64,000 bases of DNA from Pseudomonas asplenii (lineage in GTDB: Bacteria > Pseudomonadota > Gammaproteobacteria > Pseudomonadales > Pseudomonadaceae). Every line of letters begins with the position of its first letter. Positions within the stretch are counted from its first letter, which is position 1. The stretch spans positions 5,890,001 to 5,954,000 of the forward strand of contig NZ_LT629777.1 in NCBI RefSeq assembly GCF_900105475.1. Reading direction: 5' to 3'. A program made the position numbers and the translations under genes. A model generated the notes under the pieces. The model did no database searches. It saw only the letters and a program-made list of their open reading frames with translations, and was not told the DNA's origin. This document shows positions 1 through 7,696 of this stretch, one piece after another.

Positions 1-155
1 TTGAACAGCTTGAACCCGGCGTTCTCCTCCAGGGCCTGGACGGCACGGGTTACAGAGCTTGGCGAGCGCCCCAGGGTCCGCGCCGCGGCGATGAAGCTGC
101 GCTTGCGCGCCACCGTCGTGAATGCTTCAAGTTCAGCCAACATGTCCAGTGCCAT
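1..155 (-). CDS. LysR-family transcriptional regulator, N-terminal fragment
   Basis: Only the first 51 codons lie in the window; the gene continues beyond the left edge. Reading leftward from the ATG at 155 gives a typical LysR winged-helix start, with a conserved Ala-Ala-Ala-Arg-x-Leu turn and Ser-Pro-Ser-Ser-Val-Thr-Arg recognition helix at about residues 25-40. A second in-frame ATG lies four codons downstream. It is divergent from the oxygenase gene at 264, the usual layout for a LysR regulator and its target. The effector-binding domain is not visible, so the inducer cannot be inferred. Confidence 0.85.
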   Translation of the reverse strand, partial: MALDMLAELEAFTTVARKRSFIAAARTLGRSPSSVTRAVQALEENAGFKLF

Positions 156-165
156 CCCTCACCTC

Positions 166-195
166 ATTGCACTTTTTGCAATGTGGTATTGCAAC
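166..195. promoter_or_regulatory. Candidate LysR operator: ATTGCA inverted repeat plus third half-site
   Basis: ATTGCA (166-171) and TGCAAT (177-182) form a perfect palindrome around CTTTT, and a third ATTGCA begins at 188. The palindrome also fits the T-N11-A pattern of LysR binding sites. It lies between the divergent LysR start (155) and the oxygenase start (264), where such a regulator would bind. Binding is inferred. Confidence 0.5.
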
Positions 196-263
196 ACAAA
201 AAGGTCCCTTCCGTTAGCCTTCGCGCTTAACCCACAGGGACGTAGGAATAGAGGAGCAAGGAC

Positions 264-1349
264 GTGTCAAAACTGGATGAAACAGTCAGGAATTCGGCCA
301 GCCGAGTCAACGAAACAAGCGCGCATTGGTTGATCCGAAATCCACCGACTACTCCGTTGCAGGCCTTGCCCGAAATCCATGTGTCGTTCAACGAGCAACA
401 ACAATGGCATGAAGCACTCAGCCACCTCGCCATCACCGATAGCGCCTCGGGTATCGAGCAGATGCCGGCGCTGGCCTGCCTGCTGGAGAAGGTGTTGAGT
501 GCCGAGAAATACCAGGCCCTGCGCGACTTCCCCCGGTCCGACGCAGTGGCCCTGATCGTGCGCGGACTCCCGGTCGACCGGCAATTGCCGGCAACGCCCT
601 ATGACCTCGAGCCCGGCATCGAAGAACTGCCGGTCCTGGCGGGCGCGATCCTCTCCGTTCTGGCGACACTGGGCACCCGCCCCGTGGGCTACGAGGGAGA
701 AAGCCACGACACGGTATTCCGCCACGTCTCGCCCAAGCAGGAACGCGAGACCGAAACCAGTTCCTTTGGCTCGCGCCTGGGCCTGGGCATGCATGTCGAC
801 AACCCACACCTGCCCTTGACCTGCGAACCGGTCACCGGACTTTCAGCCTGTCCCGAGTACCTGAGCCTGACCGGCCTGCGCTGTGAACTGGATGTCCCCA
901 CGCGCATCGTCGCGATCCGCGATGTGCTCGATACCCTGCCCGAATTCGTCGAGCAGGAACTGCTGCGCCCGAACTTCAGCATTCGCCGGCCGGACTCGTT
1001 CGGCACGCAAGGTAATGTGCTGGAAAACGTGCCGCTGCTCTACAAACCGCAAGCCGGCGGCCTGCACTGCCGCTACAACAAGGCCGCCGTCACCGCGACC
1101 AGCGCCAACGCCGACTTCGCCATGCAATTGTTCGCGGCCACCGCCAACCACCCCGATGTCACCCGCCATATCCTGCTCCAGCCCGGCGACATGTTGATCT
1201 TCAAGAACCAGCAGACCCTGCACGCCCGGGATGGTTTCGCCCCCCGCTACGATGGTCGCGATCGCTGGATGATCCGGGTGTTCGGGGTCGATGACCCGGC
1301 GCGCGTGGTGCCACTGGACCCGACCCAACCCTTTATTGTCAGAGCCTGA
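264..1349 (+). CDS. TauD/clavaminate-synthase-like Fe(II)/2-oxoglutarate oxygenase
   Basis: This 361-residue protein looks like a TauD/clavaminate-synthase-type non-haem iron oxygenase, the superfamily that includes free amino-acid hydroxylases such as AsnO and VioC. The iron-binding facial triad is visible as His177-Val-Asp179 and His320 (in Gln-Thr-Leu-His-Ala-Arg), with Arg338 positioned to hold 2-oxoglutarate. The GTG start at 264 is chosen because GAGGAG lies just upstream. It is followed after 4 bp by a TSUP transporter and then a YbaK-like tRNA deacylase, and is divergent from a LysR gene. An amino acid is the likeliest substrate class, but the exact substrate cannot be read from the sequence. 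Confidence 0.75.
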   Translation: MSKLDETVRNSASRVNETSAHWLIRNPPTTPLQALPEIHVSFNEQQQWHEALSHLAITDSASGIEQMPALACLLEKVLSAEKYQALRDFPRSDAVALIVRGLPVDRQLPATPYDLEPGIEELPVLAGAILSVLATLGTRPVGYEGESHDTVFRHVSPKQERETETSSFGSRLGLGMHVDNPHLPLTCEPVTGLSACPEYLSLTGLRCELDVPTRIVAIRDVLDTLPEFVEQELLRPNFSIRRPDSFGTQGNVLENVPLLYKPQAGGLHCRYNKAAVTATSANADFAMQLFAATANHPDVTRHILLQPGDMLIFKNQQTLHARDGFAPRYDGRDRWMIRVFGVDDPARVVPLDPTQPFIVRA

Positions 1350-1353
1350 TTGA

Positions 1354-2118
1354 ATGTTTGATATCACCCTGCTGTGTCTCTTCGCCTTCGCTGCCGGTCT
1401 CATCGACGCCGCAGTCGGCGGAGGCGGATTGATCCAGATCCCCGCGCTGTTCAACATACTGCCCAGCGCGCCGCCGGCGGCCTTGCTGGGTACCAACAAG
1501 GTCGCGGCCGCCTGCGGCACGACCTTCGCGGCCCGCTCGTTCGTGCGCAAGGTGGTGATCGACTGGGGGCTGGTGATCCCCGCAGCCAGCGCGGCGTTTG
1601 TCATGTCGTTCTTCGGTGCGGCCACCGTGTCGGCCGTGCCGCAATCGGTGGTGCGCCCGGCGGTGCTGGTGCTGATCGTGCTGATGGCGCTCTACACCTT
1701 CTGGAAAAAGGACTTCGGTGCGCTGCACAAGCCACTGCGTATCGGCACCCGGGAAAAACTGCTGGCGGTGCTGATCGGCGGCGCCATTGGTTTCTATGAT
1801 GGCCTGTTCGGTCCCGGCACCGGCAGCTTTCTGATTTTCCTGTTCATCCGCTGCTTCGCCTTCGACTTCCTGCACGCCTCGGCCTCGGCCAAGCTGGTGA
1901 ACATCGCCACCAACGTCGCCGCGCTGGTGTTCTTCATTCCCACCGGCAACGTCATGTACCTGGTGGCCCTGCCCATGGCGCTGTTCAATATCCTCGGCGC
2001 CCTGACCGGCACCTGGCTGGCGGTGCACAAGGGTGTGCCCTTCGTCCGGGCGCTGTTCCTGGTGCTGCTGGTGATTCTGATCAGCAAGCTCTCCTATGAC
2101 CTGATCACGCAAATCTGA
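1354..2118 (+). CDS. TSUP (TauE/SafE) family membrane transporter
   Basis: A 254-residue polytopic membrane protein with the two-fold architecture of the TSUP/DUF81 family. A glycine-rich motif (Ala-Val-Gly-Gly-Gly-Gly-Leu) sits at about residues 19-25, and the second half repeats it as Gly-Leu-Phe-Gly-Pro-Gly-Thr-Gly. Family members export sulfite, sulfoacetate or other small organic anions. The ATG lies 4 bp after the oxygenase stop, with no strong Shine-Dalgarno sequence of its own, so translational coupling is likely. In this operon it may export the oxygenase product or a related acid; that role is inferred. Confidence 0.85.
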   Translation: MFDITLLCLFAFAAGLIDAAVGGGGLIQIPALFNILPSAPPAALLGTNKVAAACGTTFAARSFVRKVVIDWGLVIPAASAAFVMSFFGAATVSAVPQSVVRPAVLVLIVLMALYTFWKKDFGALHKPLRIGTREKLLAVLIGGAIGFYDGLFGPGTGSFLIFLFIRCFAFDFLHASASAKLVNIATNVAALVFFIPTGNVMYLVALPMALFNILGALTGTWLAVHKGVPFVRALFLVLLVILISKLSYDLITQI

Positions 2119-2127
2119 GGAAAGCCC

Positions 2128-2607
2128 ATGTACCCCGTCTTCGATCAACTGATCAGCCTGCTCGACAGCCATAAGGCCAACTACCGCGTGCTGCAGCACG
2201 ATGCCGAAGGGCAGTCGGCGCGGGTCGCCGAAATCCGTGGCACCGAACCGGGCCAGGGCGCCAAGGCGATGCTCTGCTCGCTCAAGGGCCAAGCCGAACG
2301 TTATGCCCTGGCCATTCTGCCGGGCGACCAGAAGCTCGACATGAAAAAGCTCGGCGCCGCCCTCGGCGGGAAAAAGGCCGAGCTGGTGAAAGCCGAGACG
2401 GCCATGGAACTGACCGGCTGCCGGATCGGCGCGATTCCGCCGTTCGTCTTCGATGAGCGGATCGAACTGATCGTCGACCCGAGCCTGACCCGCCGCTATG
2501 CCGAGATCGCCTTCAATGCCGGGCGGCTGGACGCCTCGATGGTGCTCGCCAGCGACGATTACCTGGCGATTGCCCGGCCACGCTTGCTCGATATCAGCCA
2601 GGAATAG
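2128..2607 (+). CDS. YbaK/ProXp-type aminoacyl-tRNA deacylase
   Basis: This 159-residue protein matches the YbaK/EbsC editing-domain family, which hydrolyses misacylated tRNAs (Cys-tRNAPro, Ala-tRNAPro and relatives) in trans. The conserved Gly-Ala-Lys-Ala segment near residue 50 holds the lysine equivalent to the catalytic Lys of YbaK, and a Gly-x-Ile-Pro-Pro-Phe segment follows near residue 97. A GAGGAAAG ribosome site precedes the ATG. It is the third gene of the oxygenase set, suggesting it clears tRNAs charged with a non-standard amino acid, but it could be a stand-alone housekeeping editor. Confidence 0.75.
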   Translation: MYPVFDQLISLLDSHKANYRVLQHDAEGQSARVAEIRGTEPGQGAKAMLCSLKGQAERYALAILPGDQKLDMKKLGAALGGKKAELVKAETAMELTGCRIGAIPPFVFDERIELIVDPSLTRRYAEIAFNAGRLDASMVLASDDYLAIARPRLLDISQE

Positions 2608-2757
2608 GCCTGGCTCCGGCACGCCGCTTCTCACCGGGGACGTAATCCTCCCACCTGGAACAACGGTCCCCCGCCCCGCCCAAAAAACTCCCGGGAGCAA
2701 ATGGCCTTCAGTTCGGTCTGATGAGAATCCAGGCAAAACCGAGCAGCAGGCATCAGC

Positions 2758-3093
2758 ATGAAAAAATCGTTATGGGCACTGGTCGCCCTTCCCCTGTTCA
2801 TCGAGGGCGCCCAGGCCGCCAGCTTCGACTGCGGACGGGCCAAGCAACCGACTGAAATCGCCATCTGCAGCGACCGCTCGCTGAACGATCTCGACGTCGA
2901 GATGGCTACCACCTACCGCCTGTTACGCGGCCTGTTCGCCATGGGAAACCGGGGCGCAATGCAGGATGAGCAGGTGGCCTGGCTGCAGGACCGTAACGCT
3001 TGCGGCAGCGACAAGGACTGCATCCAGCGCCAGTACCAGAAGCGTCTGAGCCAGTTGAAGGAACGCTACGACCATATCGAAAAACCGCTCTGA
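2758..3093 (+). CDS. LprI-like (DUF1311) periplasmic protein
   Basis: A 111-residue exported protein. Residues 1-20 form a signal peptide (Met-Lys-Lys, hydrophobic core, Ala-Gln-Ala cleavage site). The mature part has the DUF1311/LprI pattern: Phe-Asp-Cys near its start, Glu-x-x-Ile-Cys, a Leu-Asn-x-Leu-Asp helix and a final Arg-x-x-Cys-x-x-x-x-x-Cys pair, giving four cysteines for two disulfides. LprI-type proteins include a lysozyme inhibitor, but most members have no assigned role. It is monocistronic, 150 bp after the deacylase gene and followed by a clear terminator. Confidence 0.75.
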   Translation: MKKSLWALVALPLFIEGAQAASFDCGRAKQPTEIAICSDRSLNDLDVEMATTYRLLRGLFAMGNRGAMQDEQVAWLQDRNACGSDKDCIQRQYQKRLSQLKERYDHIEKPL

Positions 3094-3193
3094 AGCCTTG
3101 CCGGACATGACTTTGAGGTAAAACATCTTTCACTGTGCCCAGGCGCCGGGCTGCTTATATTGAAACGGCTCCTTTGATGAACCTCCCATTCAA

Positions 3194-3219
3194 GCCCGCC
3201 CGCATGCGGGCTTTTTTTT
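3194..3219 (+). terminator. Rho-independent terminator after LprI-like gene
   Basis: GCCCGC (3194-3199) pairs with GCGGGC (3206-3211), directly followed by eight T residues. It lies about 100 bp downstream of the LprI-like stop codon. Confidence 0.85.
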
Positions 3220-3313
3220 ACGCCGGCCTGGCTGTAAAAACACACCGCCAAGACGAAACCAATCCGCCAGCCAAACGCTCCAACGCCCATATCCCTGCCA
3301 GAGAGCGTGCCCC

Positions 3314-4504
3314 TTGAAACCACCCCGCCCCAGCCAGCGCTCCGCCATCCTGTCCAACCTGCGCAACGAGAAAATGGCCCGCTCCGCCCATGCCTATGTT
3401 CGCGGCAACACTGCGCAATTCTACGAATGGCTGCACAGCCAGCGCGGCCGGCGCCTGCCCCACGGCCCGAACGTGTGGATCTGCGGCGACTGCCATGTCG
3501 GCAACCTCGGGCCGACCGGCGACGTCAACGGTGATATCGACATCCACATCCGTGACCTCGACCAGACCGTGATCGGCAACCCCGTGCACGACCTGGTGCG
3601 CCTGGCCCTCTCGCTGGCGACCGCCGCGCGCGGCTCGGACCTGCCCGGTGTGACCACCGCGCGTATGCTCGAGGAAATGATGGTCGGCTACGAGCAGGCC
3701 CTGCAGGACGCAACCGACCACATCCCGCATCGGCCATCACAGGTCAAGGCCGGCCTGCGCGACGCGGTCAAGCGCACCTGGAAACACCTGGCCCGCGAAC
3801 GCATGGAACACACCCAGCCGACCTTGCCCATCGGCCGCCACTTCTGGCCGACCTCACGCAGCGAGAAAAGCGCGATCAAGGCGCTCTGCGAAGGACCGGA
3901 GATCCACGCCCTGGTCACCGCCCTCAAGGGCCGGCCACAGGATGCGCAGGTGCAATTGCTCGACAGCGCCTATTGGGTCAAGGGCTGCAGTTCGCTGGGG
4001 CTGATGCGCTACGCGGTGCTGCTCGGGGTCGGCGAGAAGGACGAACAGGACTACTGTCTGCTCGACCTCAAGGAAGCGGTGGCGGCCCTGGCCCCCCGCG
4101 GCGCCCACGTACACATGCCACGCGACAACGCCCGCCGGGTGGTCGAAGGCGCGCGCCAACTGTCGCCGAGCCTGGGCGAACGGATGATGGCGACGCGTTT
4201 TCTCGATCACGGGGTGTTCATTCGGGAATTGCTGCCCCAGGACCTCAAGCTCGAACTCGACATCCTCGACAACACCGACGCCAAGCATGCCGCCGGTTAT
4301 CTGGCACGCGTGGTCGGCATTGCCCATGCCCGGCAGATGGATGAAGCGACCCGCAAGAGCTGGCTGGCGGAACTGCGCCTGAACCGCTCCAAAACCCTCG
4401 ACGCGCCGTCCTGGCTATGGACCAGCGTGGTGCAATTGGTGGGGGATTACGAACAGGGTTATCTGGAACATTGCCGGCGCTATGCGCTGGGAACCGACAA
4501 GTGA
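3314..4504 (+). CDS. DUF2252 family protein
   Basis: A 396-residue soluble protein of the DUF2252 family. Diagnostic segments are an N-terminal Lys-Met-Ala-Arg-Ser followed by Tyr-Val-Arg-Gly, the Cys-Gly-Asp-Cys-His-Val-Gly-Asn-Leu-Gly block near residue 60, and Asp-Leu-Asp-Gln-Thr with Asp-Leu-Val-Arg-Leu downstream. The His-x-Gly-Asn and Asp-x-Asp elements recall the catalytic loops of kinase-like phosphotransferases, but no function is established. The start at 3314 is TTG; a GTG at 3308 is in frame and equally possible. It is convergent with uppP. Confidence 0.75.
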   Translation: MKPPRPSQRSAILSNLRNEKMARSAHAYVRGNTAQFYEWLHSQRGRRLPHGPNVWICGDCHVGNLGPTGDVNGDIDIHIRDLDQTVIGNPVHDLVRLALSLATAARGSDLPGVTTARMLEEMMVGYEQALQDATDHIPHRPSQVKAGLRDAVKRTWKHLARERMEHTQPTLPIGRHFWPTSRSEKSAIKALCEGPEIHALVTALKGRPQDAQVQLLDSAYWVKGCSSLGLMRYAVLLGVGEKDEQDYCLLDLKEAVAALAPRGAHVHMPRDNARRVVEGARQLSPSLGERMMATRFLDHGVFIRELLPQDLKLELDILDNTDAKHAAGYLARVVGIAHARQMDEATRKSWLAELRLNRSKTLDAPSWLWTSVVQLVGDYEQGYLEHCRRYALGTDK

Positions 4505-4541
4505 CAGTACGCAGCCTCGCGGCTGCGCCCCGGGCGCGGCC

Positions 4542-5414
4542 TCAGGAGAGGAAACCGCGCTGCACGGCGACGATCAGGAAAATCCCGAGCGCGGCGCGGT
4601 AGATCACGAACGGCCAGGTGGAGAAACGCTCGAGGAAGCGCATCAGGCCCCAGATCGCGGCGAAGGCCGAAACGCTGGCTACCGCGATACCGAACAGCAG
4701 ATGGCTCCAGGCCTCAGCCGGAATCTGCGCGTGGTGCAGCACCCACAGTTCCTTCAGCCCCGCCAGGGCAATCGCCGGCAAACCGAGCAGGAACGAGAAA
4801 CGCGCCGCCTCTTCACGCTTGAAGTTGAGGAACAGCGCCGCCGTCAGCGTCGAGCCGGAGCGCGAGACACCGGGAATCAGCGCGCCGATCTGGGCAATAC
4901 CGACGATCAACGCATCGCGCAGACGCATTTCACCGACCACCCGTTGATGCCGACAGGTGAACTCCGACACCGCCAGCAGCACTGCCATCACCAGGCAGGA
5001 CACGCCAATCACGGTCAGACCGCGCAGGGGCGAATCGCAGCTGTTGAGTGTCGAGGACAAGGCCAGGCCGGCAATACCGATCGGGATGGTCGCCAGGATG
5101 ATTGCCACCGCCAGTTTGAACCACCGGCTGTCGAAGTCGCGCTGGCGCACCGCATCGATACTGCCGCCGACCACATCACGCACATCGCGCCAGAAATAAC
5201 TGACCACCGCCGCCAGCGCCGCCAACTGCATGGCCGCCGAAAATGCCGAGCCCGGGTCCTGCCAGCCGAGCACGGCCGGCACGACGCGCATGTGGGCCGT
5301 GGAGGAAATCGGCAGCAATTCGGTGATGCCCTGGATGATCCCGAGAATGCCGATCTGGAGGTAGTTCAAGGAAGCGAAGCCAATATCGAGGCCGCTGGAG
5401 CAGACGTTAGACAA
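4542..5414 (-). CDS. uppP: Undecaprenyl-diphosphatase (BacA/UppP type)
   Basis: This 290-residue integral membrane protein dephosphorylates undecaprenyl diphosphate, recycling the lipid carrier of peptidoglycan and O-antigen synthesis; overproduction gives bacitracin resistance. Both catalytic motifs are visible: Gly-Ile-Thr-Glu-Leu-Leu-Pro-Ile-Ser-Ser-Thr-Ala-His near the N-terminus and Pro-Gly-Val-Ser-Arg-Ser-Gly-Ser in the middle. About eight hydrophobic segments are present. The reading frame starts at TTG (5414-5412), preceded on the minus strand by AGGAA at suitable spacing. Ala replaces the usual Gly before His in motif 1. Confidence 0.88.
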   Translation of the reverse strand: MSNVCSSGLDIGFASLNYLQIGILGIIQGITELLPISSTAHMRVVPAVLGWQDPGSAFSAAMQLAALAAVVSYFWRDVRDVVGGSIDAVRQRDFDSRWFKLAVAIILATIPIGIAGLALSSTLNSCDSPLRGLTVIGVSCLVMAVLLAVSEFTCRHQRVVGEMRLRDALIVGIAQIGALIPGVSRSGSTLTAALFLNFKREEAARFSFLLGLPAIALAGLKELWVLHHAQIPAEAWSHLLFGIAVASVSAFAAIWGLMRFLERFSTWPFVIYRAALGIFLIVAVQRGFLS

Positions 5415-5774
5415 AATGAGTTCCTGAAAAATGGCGAGTGGTTCACGGTCTTCGAGCCGTCGCGCCGCAGTCCCCTGGCGCGCAGACAGCGCGGCGAATG
5501 ATGGGCCGGTTTTTGCCGAATTTCCAGTTAAAACAAAAGCAAAAATGCAAGCAGTAAAATAATTCCATTTATGACAACGGTTCTATTTCTGACCATCGCT
5601 CCCCCCGTCAGCGCTGCCGCCGGGCCGGAGTATGTCGCTGCAATATTCGGCCTTCGCGAAACACCCGGTATCGATCCTCTGCGCCTCATGCGCCGATGAT
5701 CAGGATTGAGCCCTACGAAGCTGCTTCATTCCCCAAGCGGTATCGATACCTCTTAATCCAGCAACGGGATACGC
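5415..5774. other. Intergenic region between uppP and brnT with two CGGTATCGAT sites
   Basis: This 360-bp stretch has no convincing gene. It holds the divergent control regions of uppP and brnTA. CGGTATCGAT occurs at about 5666-5675 and again at 5738-5747, the second extending into the perfect palindrome GGTATCGATACC (5739-5750) just before brnT. The middle is A/T-rich (about 5520-5580). Confidence 0.5.
5739..5750. promoter_or_regulatory. Palindrome GGTATCGATACC upstream of brnT, candidate BrnA operator
   Basis: A perfect 12-bp palindrome ends 24 bp before the brnT ATG. Its first ten bases, with the preceding C, recur about 70 bp upstream. BrnA-type ribbon-helix-helix antitoxins autorepress by binding palindromes at their own promoter, so this is the likely operator, inferred from position and symmetry. 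Confidence 0.45.
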
Positions 5775-6059
5775 ATGATGAATACCTTCCGAATTCAATA
5801 CGATGAAACCAGCAACGTCGCAAACCTGCAGCAACACGCGGGGATCAGTCTCGCCGACGCCGAGGCGGTGTTCTACGATGAAGGCGCGCTCAGGCTCCAC
5901 GACCACGATCATGACCAACAACCCTGGATCATCATGGGGCTGGATGCGACCCGACGCCTGCTGGTGGCTGCCTACACCCATGCCGGGCCAGGCGTTGTGC
6001 AAGTCACTGGCGCACGCATCGCCTCCAGCCATGAAGCTCGCCAGTATCTGGAGAATTGA
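5775..6059 (+). CDS. brnT: BrnT family toxin of a type II toxin-antitoxin system
   Basis: A 94-residue protein with the BrnT (RelE-fold ribonuclease) pattern: an N-terminal Phe-x-x-x-Tyr-Asp strand, a Gly-Ile-Ser-Leu-Ala-Asp-Ala-Glu-Ala helix, then a Trp-Ile-Ile-Met-Gly-Leu-Asp strand and Arg-Leu-Leu-Val-Ala-Ala-Tyr-Thr. It carries an unusual run of alternating His and Asp near residue 43. The ribbon-helix-helix antitoxin follows after 3 bp. Toxin-first order is normal for brnTA. Two consecutive ATGs begin the frame (5775, 5778). Growth inhibition by RNA cleavage is inferred from the family. Confidence 0.8.
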   Translation: MMNTFRIQYDETSNVANLQQHAGISLADAEAVFYDEGALRLHDHDHDQQPWIIMGLDATRRLLVAAYTHAGPGVVQVTGARIASSHEARQYLEN

Positions 6060-6062
6060 TCG

Positions 6063-6260
6063 ATGAAAGCACACTACGATTTCGCCAGGGCAAAGCGCGG
6101 CGCCGTGGCCAGCAACGAGGGCAAAATGCGCATCACCCTGCTGCTCGACCCCGAGATCATCGAGGCCGCGCAGGTCCGCGCGCAACGCCACGGAACCGGC
6201 AGCCAGACGCTCATCAACGACCTGTTGCGTCTGGCCCTGATCGCGCAAGCGACACAATGA
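6063..6260 (+). CDS. brnA: BrnA family ribbon-helix-helix antitoxin
   Basis: A 65-residue protein whose C-terminal two-thirds form a ribbon-helix-helix: the Met-Arg-Ile-Thr-Leu-Leu-Leu-Asp strand is followed by two helices (Glu-Ile-Ile-Glu-Ala-Ala and Gln-Thr-Leu-Ile-Asn-Asp-Leu-Leu). BrnA neutralises BrnT and represses the shared promoter. It starts 3 bp after the brnT stop, so the genes are co-transcribed. The basic N-terminal segment (about 20 residues, Lys/Arg-rich) probably contacts the toxin. Confidence 0.8.
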   Translation: MKAHYDFARAKRGAVASNEGKMRITLLLDPEIIEAAQVRAQRHGTGSQTLINDLLRLALIAQATQ

Positions 6261-6305
6261 CGCTCACCCCGGCACCGTCCTGTCATCAGGGGCCGGGATG
6301 ACCGA

Positions 6306-6449
6306 TCAGGCAGTTGCATCCTGCGTCGAACTGGCGACAGCGCCGTAGTAGCGCCAGCAGCAATGATCCCTGTGCCCCGGCAGAATCACACAGCCACTGA
6401 GGCTCAACAGCAGGACAGCGGCAACAAGCAGCGAGAGACGACGAGACAT
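6306..6449 (-). CDS. Small lipoprotein
   Basis: A 47-residue protein beginning Met-Ser-Arg-Arg with a hydrophobic stretch ending Leu-Ser-Gly-Cys, a clear lipobox for signal peptidase II. The mature peptide is about 28 residues and contains two adjacent cysteines and several aromatic residues. The ATG at 6449 is chosen because GAGGAA lies about 8 nt upstream on the minus strand; an upstream in-frame ATG would put extra residues before the Arg-Arg. It is monocistronic and convergent with brnA. No function is recognised. Confidence 0.6.
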   Translation of the reverse strand: MSRRLSLLVAAVLLLSLSGCVILPGHRDHCCWRYYGAVASSTQDATA

Positions 6450-6721
6450 GGTGGGGTTCCTCATGGTGCGGTGGTTAAGGCTGGTCAAGGGCCGACACCT
6501 GGGTGCCTGCCGATGGCCAACGGTTACCGGTTAAACGCAACCACCTGACAGAATCCGTCGCAGGATTTCATCAACACCTCGTGACGCCTGCGTAATACTT
6601 CATGGCGACAGCGCTGAAGGGCCTCGCAAAAAGAATCGAATTTTCTGCGACGGATTTTTCAACGCCCTACGTTCAACCCATCAGCAGCGTTCATTTTCGT
6701 CCGCCGCATGAAGGAGTTGTC

Positions 6722-7042
6722 ATGAGACCTGCACGACCTCTGGCCAAATTTCGCCTTGCCCTGCTCATTCCACTGGCATTCGCAGCCCTGACCAGTACCC
6801 CGACCTTCGCCCAACCCGAAATCATCATCCGCGAGGCGCCGCCACCCATGCGCGTCGAAACCATCCCTGTCGAACGCCCCGGTTATGCCTGGGACCGCGG
6901 TCACTGGCGTTGGGACGGTCGTGGTTACGTCTGGGAGCCGGGCCATTGGCAACGGGTGATGCGCAATGCCCGCTGGGAACCGGGCCACTGGGCACCGCGC
7001 GGGCCGAACTGGGTCTGGATCGAAGGCCACTGGATACGCTGA
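6722..7042 (+). CDS. Secreted YXWGXW-repeat-like protein
   Basis: A 106-residue exported protein with a signal peptide of about 30 residues (basic start, hydrophobic core, Phe-Ala-Gln). The mature part is a tandem of aromatic repeats of the form Trp-x-x-Gly-His-Trp: five copies between about residue 57 and the C-terminus (Asp-Arg-Gly-His-Trp, Glu-Pro-Gly-His-Trp twice, and similar). YXWGXW proteins are common in Pseudomonas and Burkholderia next to envelope-stress regulators. The ATG follows AAGGAG at 6711-6716. The ECF sigma gene lies about 70 bp downstream; whether it controls this gene is unknown. Confidence 0.75.
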   Translation: MRPARPLAKFRLALLIPLAFAALTSTPTFAQPEIIIREAPPPMRVETIPVERPGYAWDRGHWRWDGRGYVWEPGHWQRVMRNARWEPGHWAPRGPNWVWIEGHWIR

Positions 7043-7114
7043 GTACAGGTGCCCGGCGGCGTGCCCCGCCGCCGGGACATCCGAGGCTGAACCACCGGAG
7101 CGGGATTTGCCATA

Positions 7115-7696
7115 TTGAAAGAAACTGATCCGGACGTTGAATTGCTGGTTCGCATCGGCAACAACGAACCGGCGGCCGTCAACGAGATGGTGTCGCGCAA
7201 GCTGCCGCGTCTGTTGGCGCTCGCCGCACGGATTCTTGGCGACGCCGAAGAGGCCAGGGATGTGGCGCAGGAGAGCTTCCTGCGTATCTGGAAGCAGGCG
7301 GCGAACTGGCGCAGCGGCGAGGCACGTTTCGACACCTGGCTGCACCGGGTCGCCTTGAACCTCTGTCATGATCGGCTGCGTCGGCGCAGGGAGCGCCCGC
7401 TGGCCGATGACGAGGAGCCGGTCGAGGTGCCCGACAGCACGCCGGCGCCCGACGAACAACTGGAGGCGACGGTCCGCAGCAAACAGATCGCCGCAGCCTT
7501 GGCAGCATTGCCCGAACGGCAGCGCGAGGCCATCGTGCTGCAGTACTACCAGGAACTGTCGAACATCGAAGCCGCGGCATTGATGAACATCAGCGTCGAA
7601 GCACTGGAGAGTCTGCTGTCGCGGGCCCGGCGCAATCTGCGCAGCTACCTTGCCGAAACGCTCGGCGAGGCCGGACTAGGGAGGGAAAAACCATGA
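7115..7696 (+). CDS. ECF-family RNA polymerase sigma factor
   Basis: A 193-residue ECF sigma factor. Region 2 covers about residues 25-90 (Ala-Arg-Asp-Val-Ala-Gln-Glu-Ser-Phe-Leu-Arg-Ile-Trp, then Phe-Asp-Thr-Trp-Leu-His-Arg-Val-Ala), and region 4 about 125-180 (Leu-Pro-Glu-Arg-Gln-Arg-Glu-Ala-Ile-Val-Leu, then an HTH ending Leu-Leu-Ser-Arg-Ala-Arg). The start is a TTG at 7115. The gene overlaps the following membrane protein by 4 bp (ATGA), the standard coupling of an ECF sigma to its anti-sigma. Confidence 0.88.
   Translation: MKETDPDVELLVRIGNNEPAAVNEMVSRKLPRLLALAARILGDAEEARDVAQESFLRIWKQAANWRSGEARFDTWLHRVALNLCHDRLRRRRERPLADDEEPVEVPDSTPAPDEQLEATVRSKQIAAALAALPERQREAIVLQYYQELSNIEAAALMNISVEALESLLSRARRNLRSYLAETLGEAGLGREKP

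Noticed and set aside
1339..2736. Minus-strand frame opposite the TSUP and YbaK genes
   Set aside because: It is Gln/His/Gly-rich with no domain and antisense to two recognisable genes with proper ribosome sites.
4482..5501. Plus-strand frame opposite uppP
   Set aside because: Both catalytic motifs and membrane segments of UppP are on the minus strand; the opposite frame is polar and repetitive.
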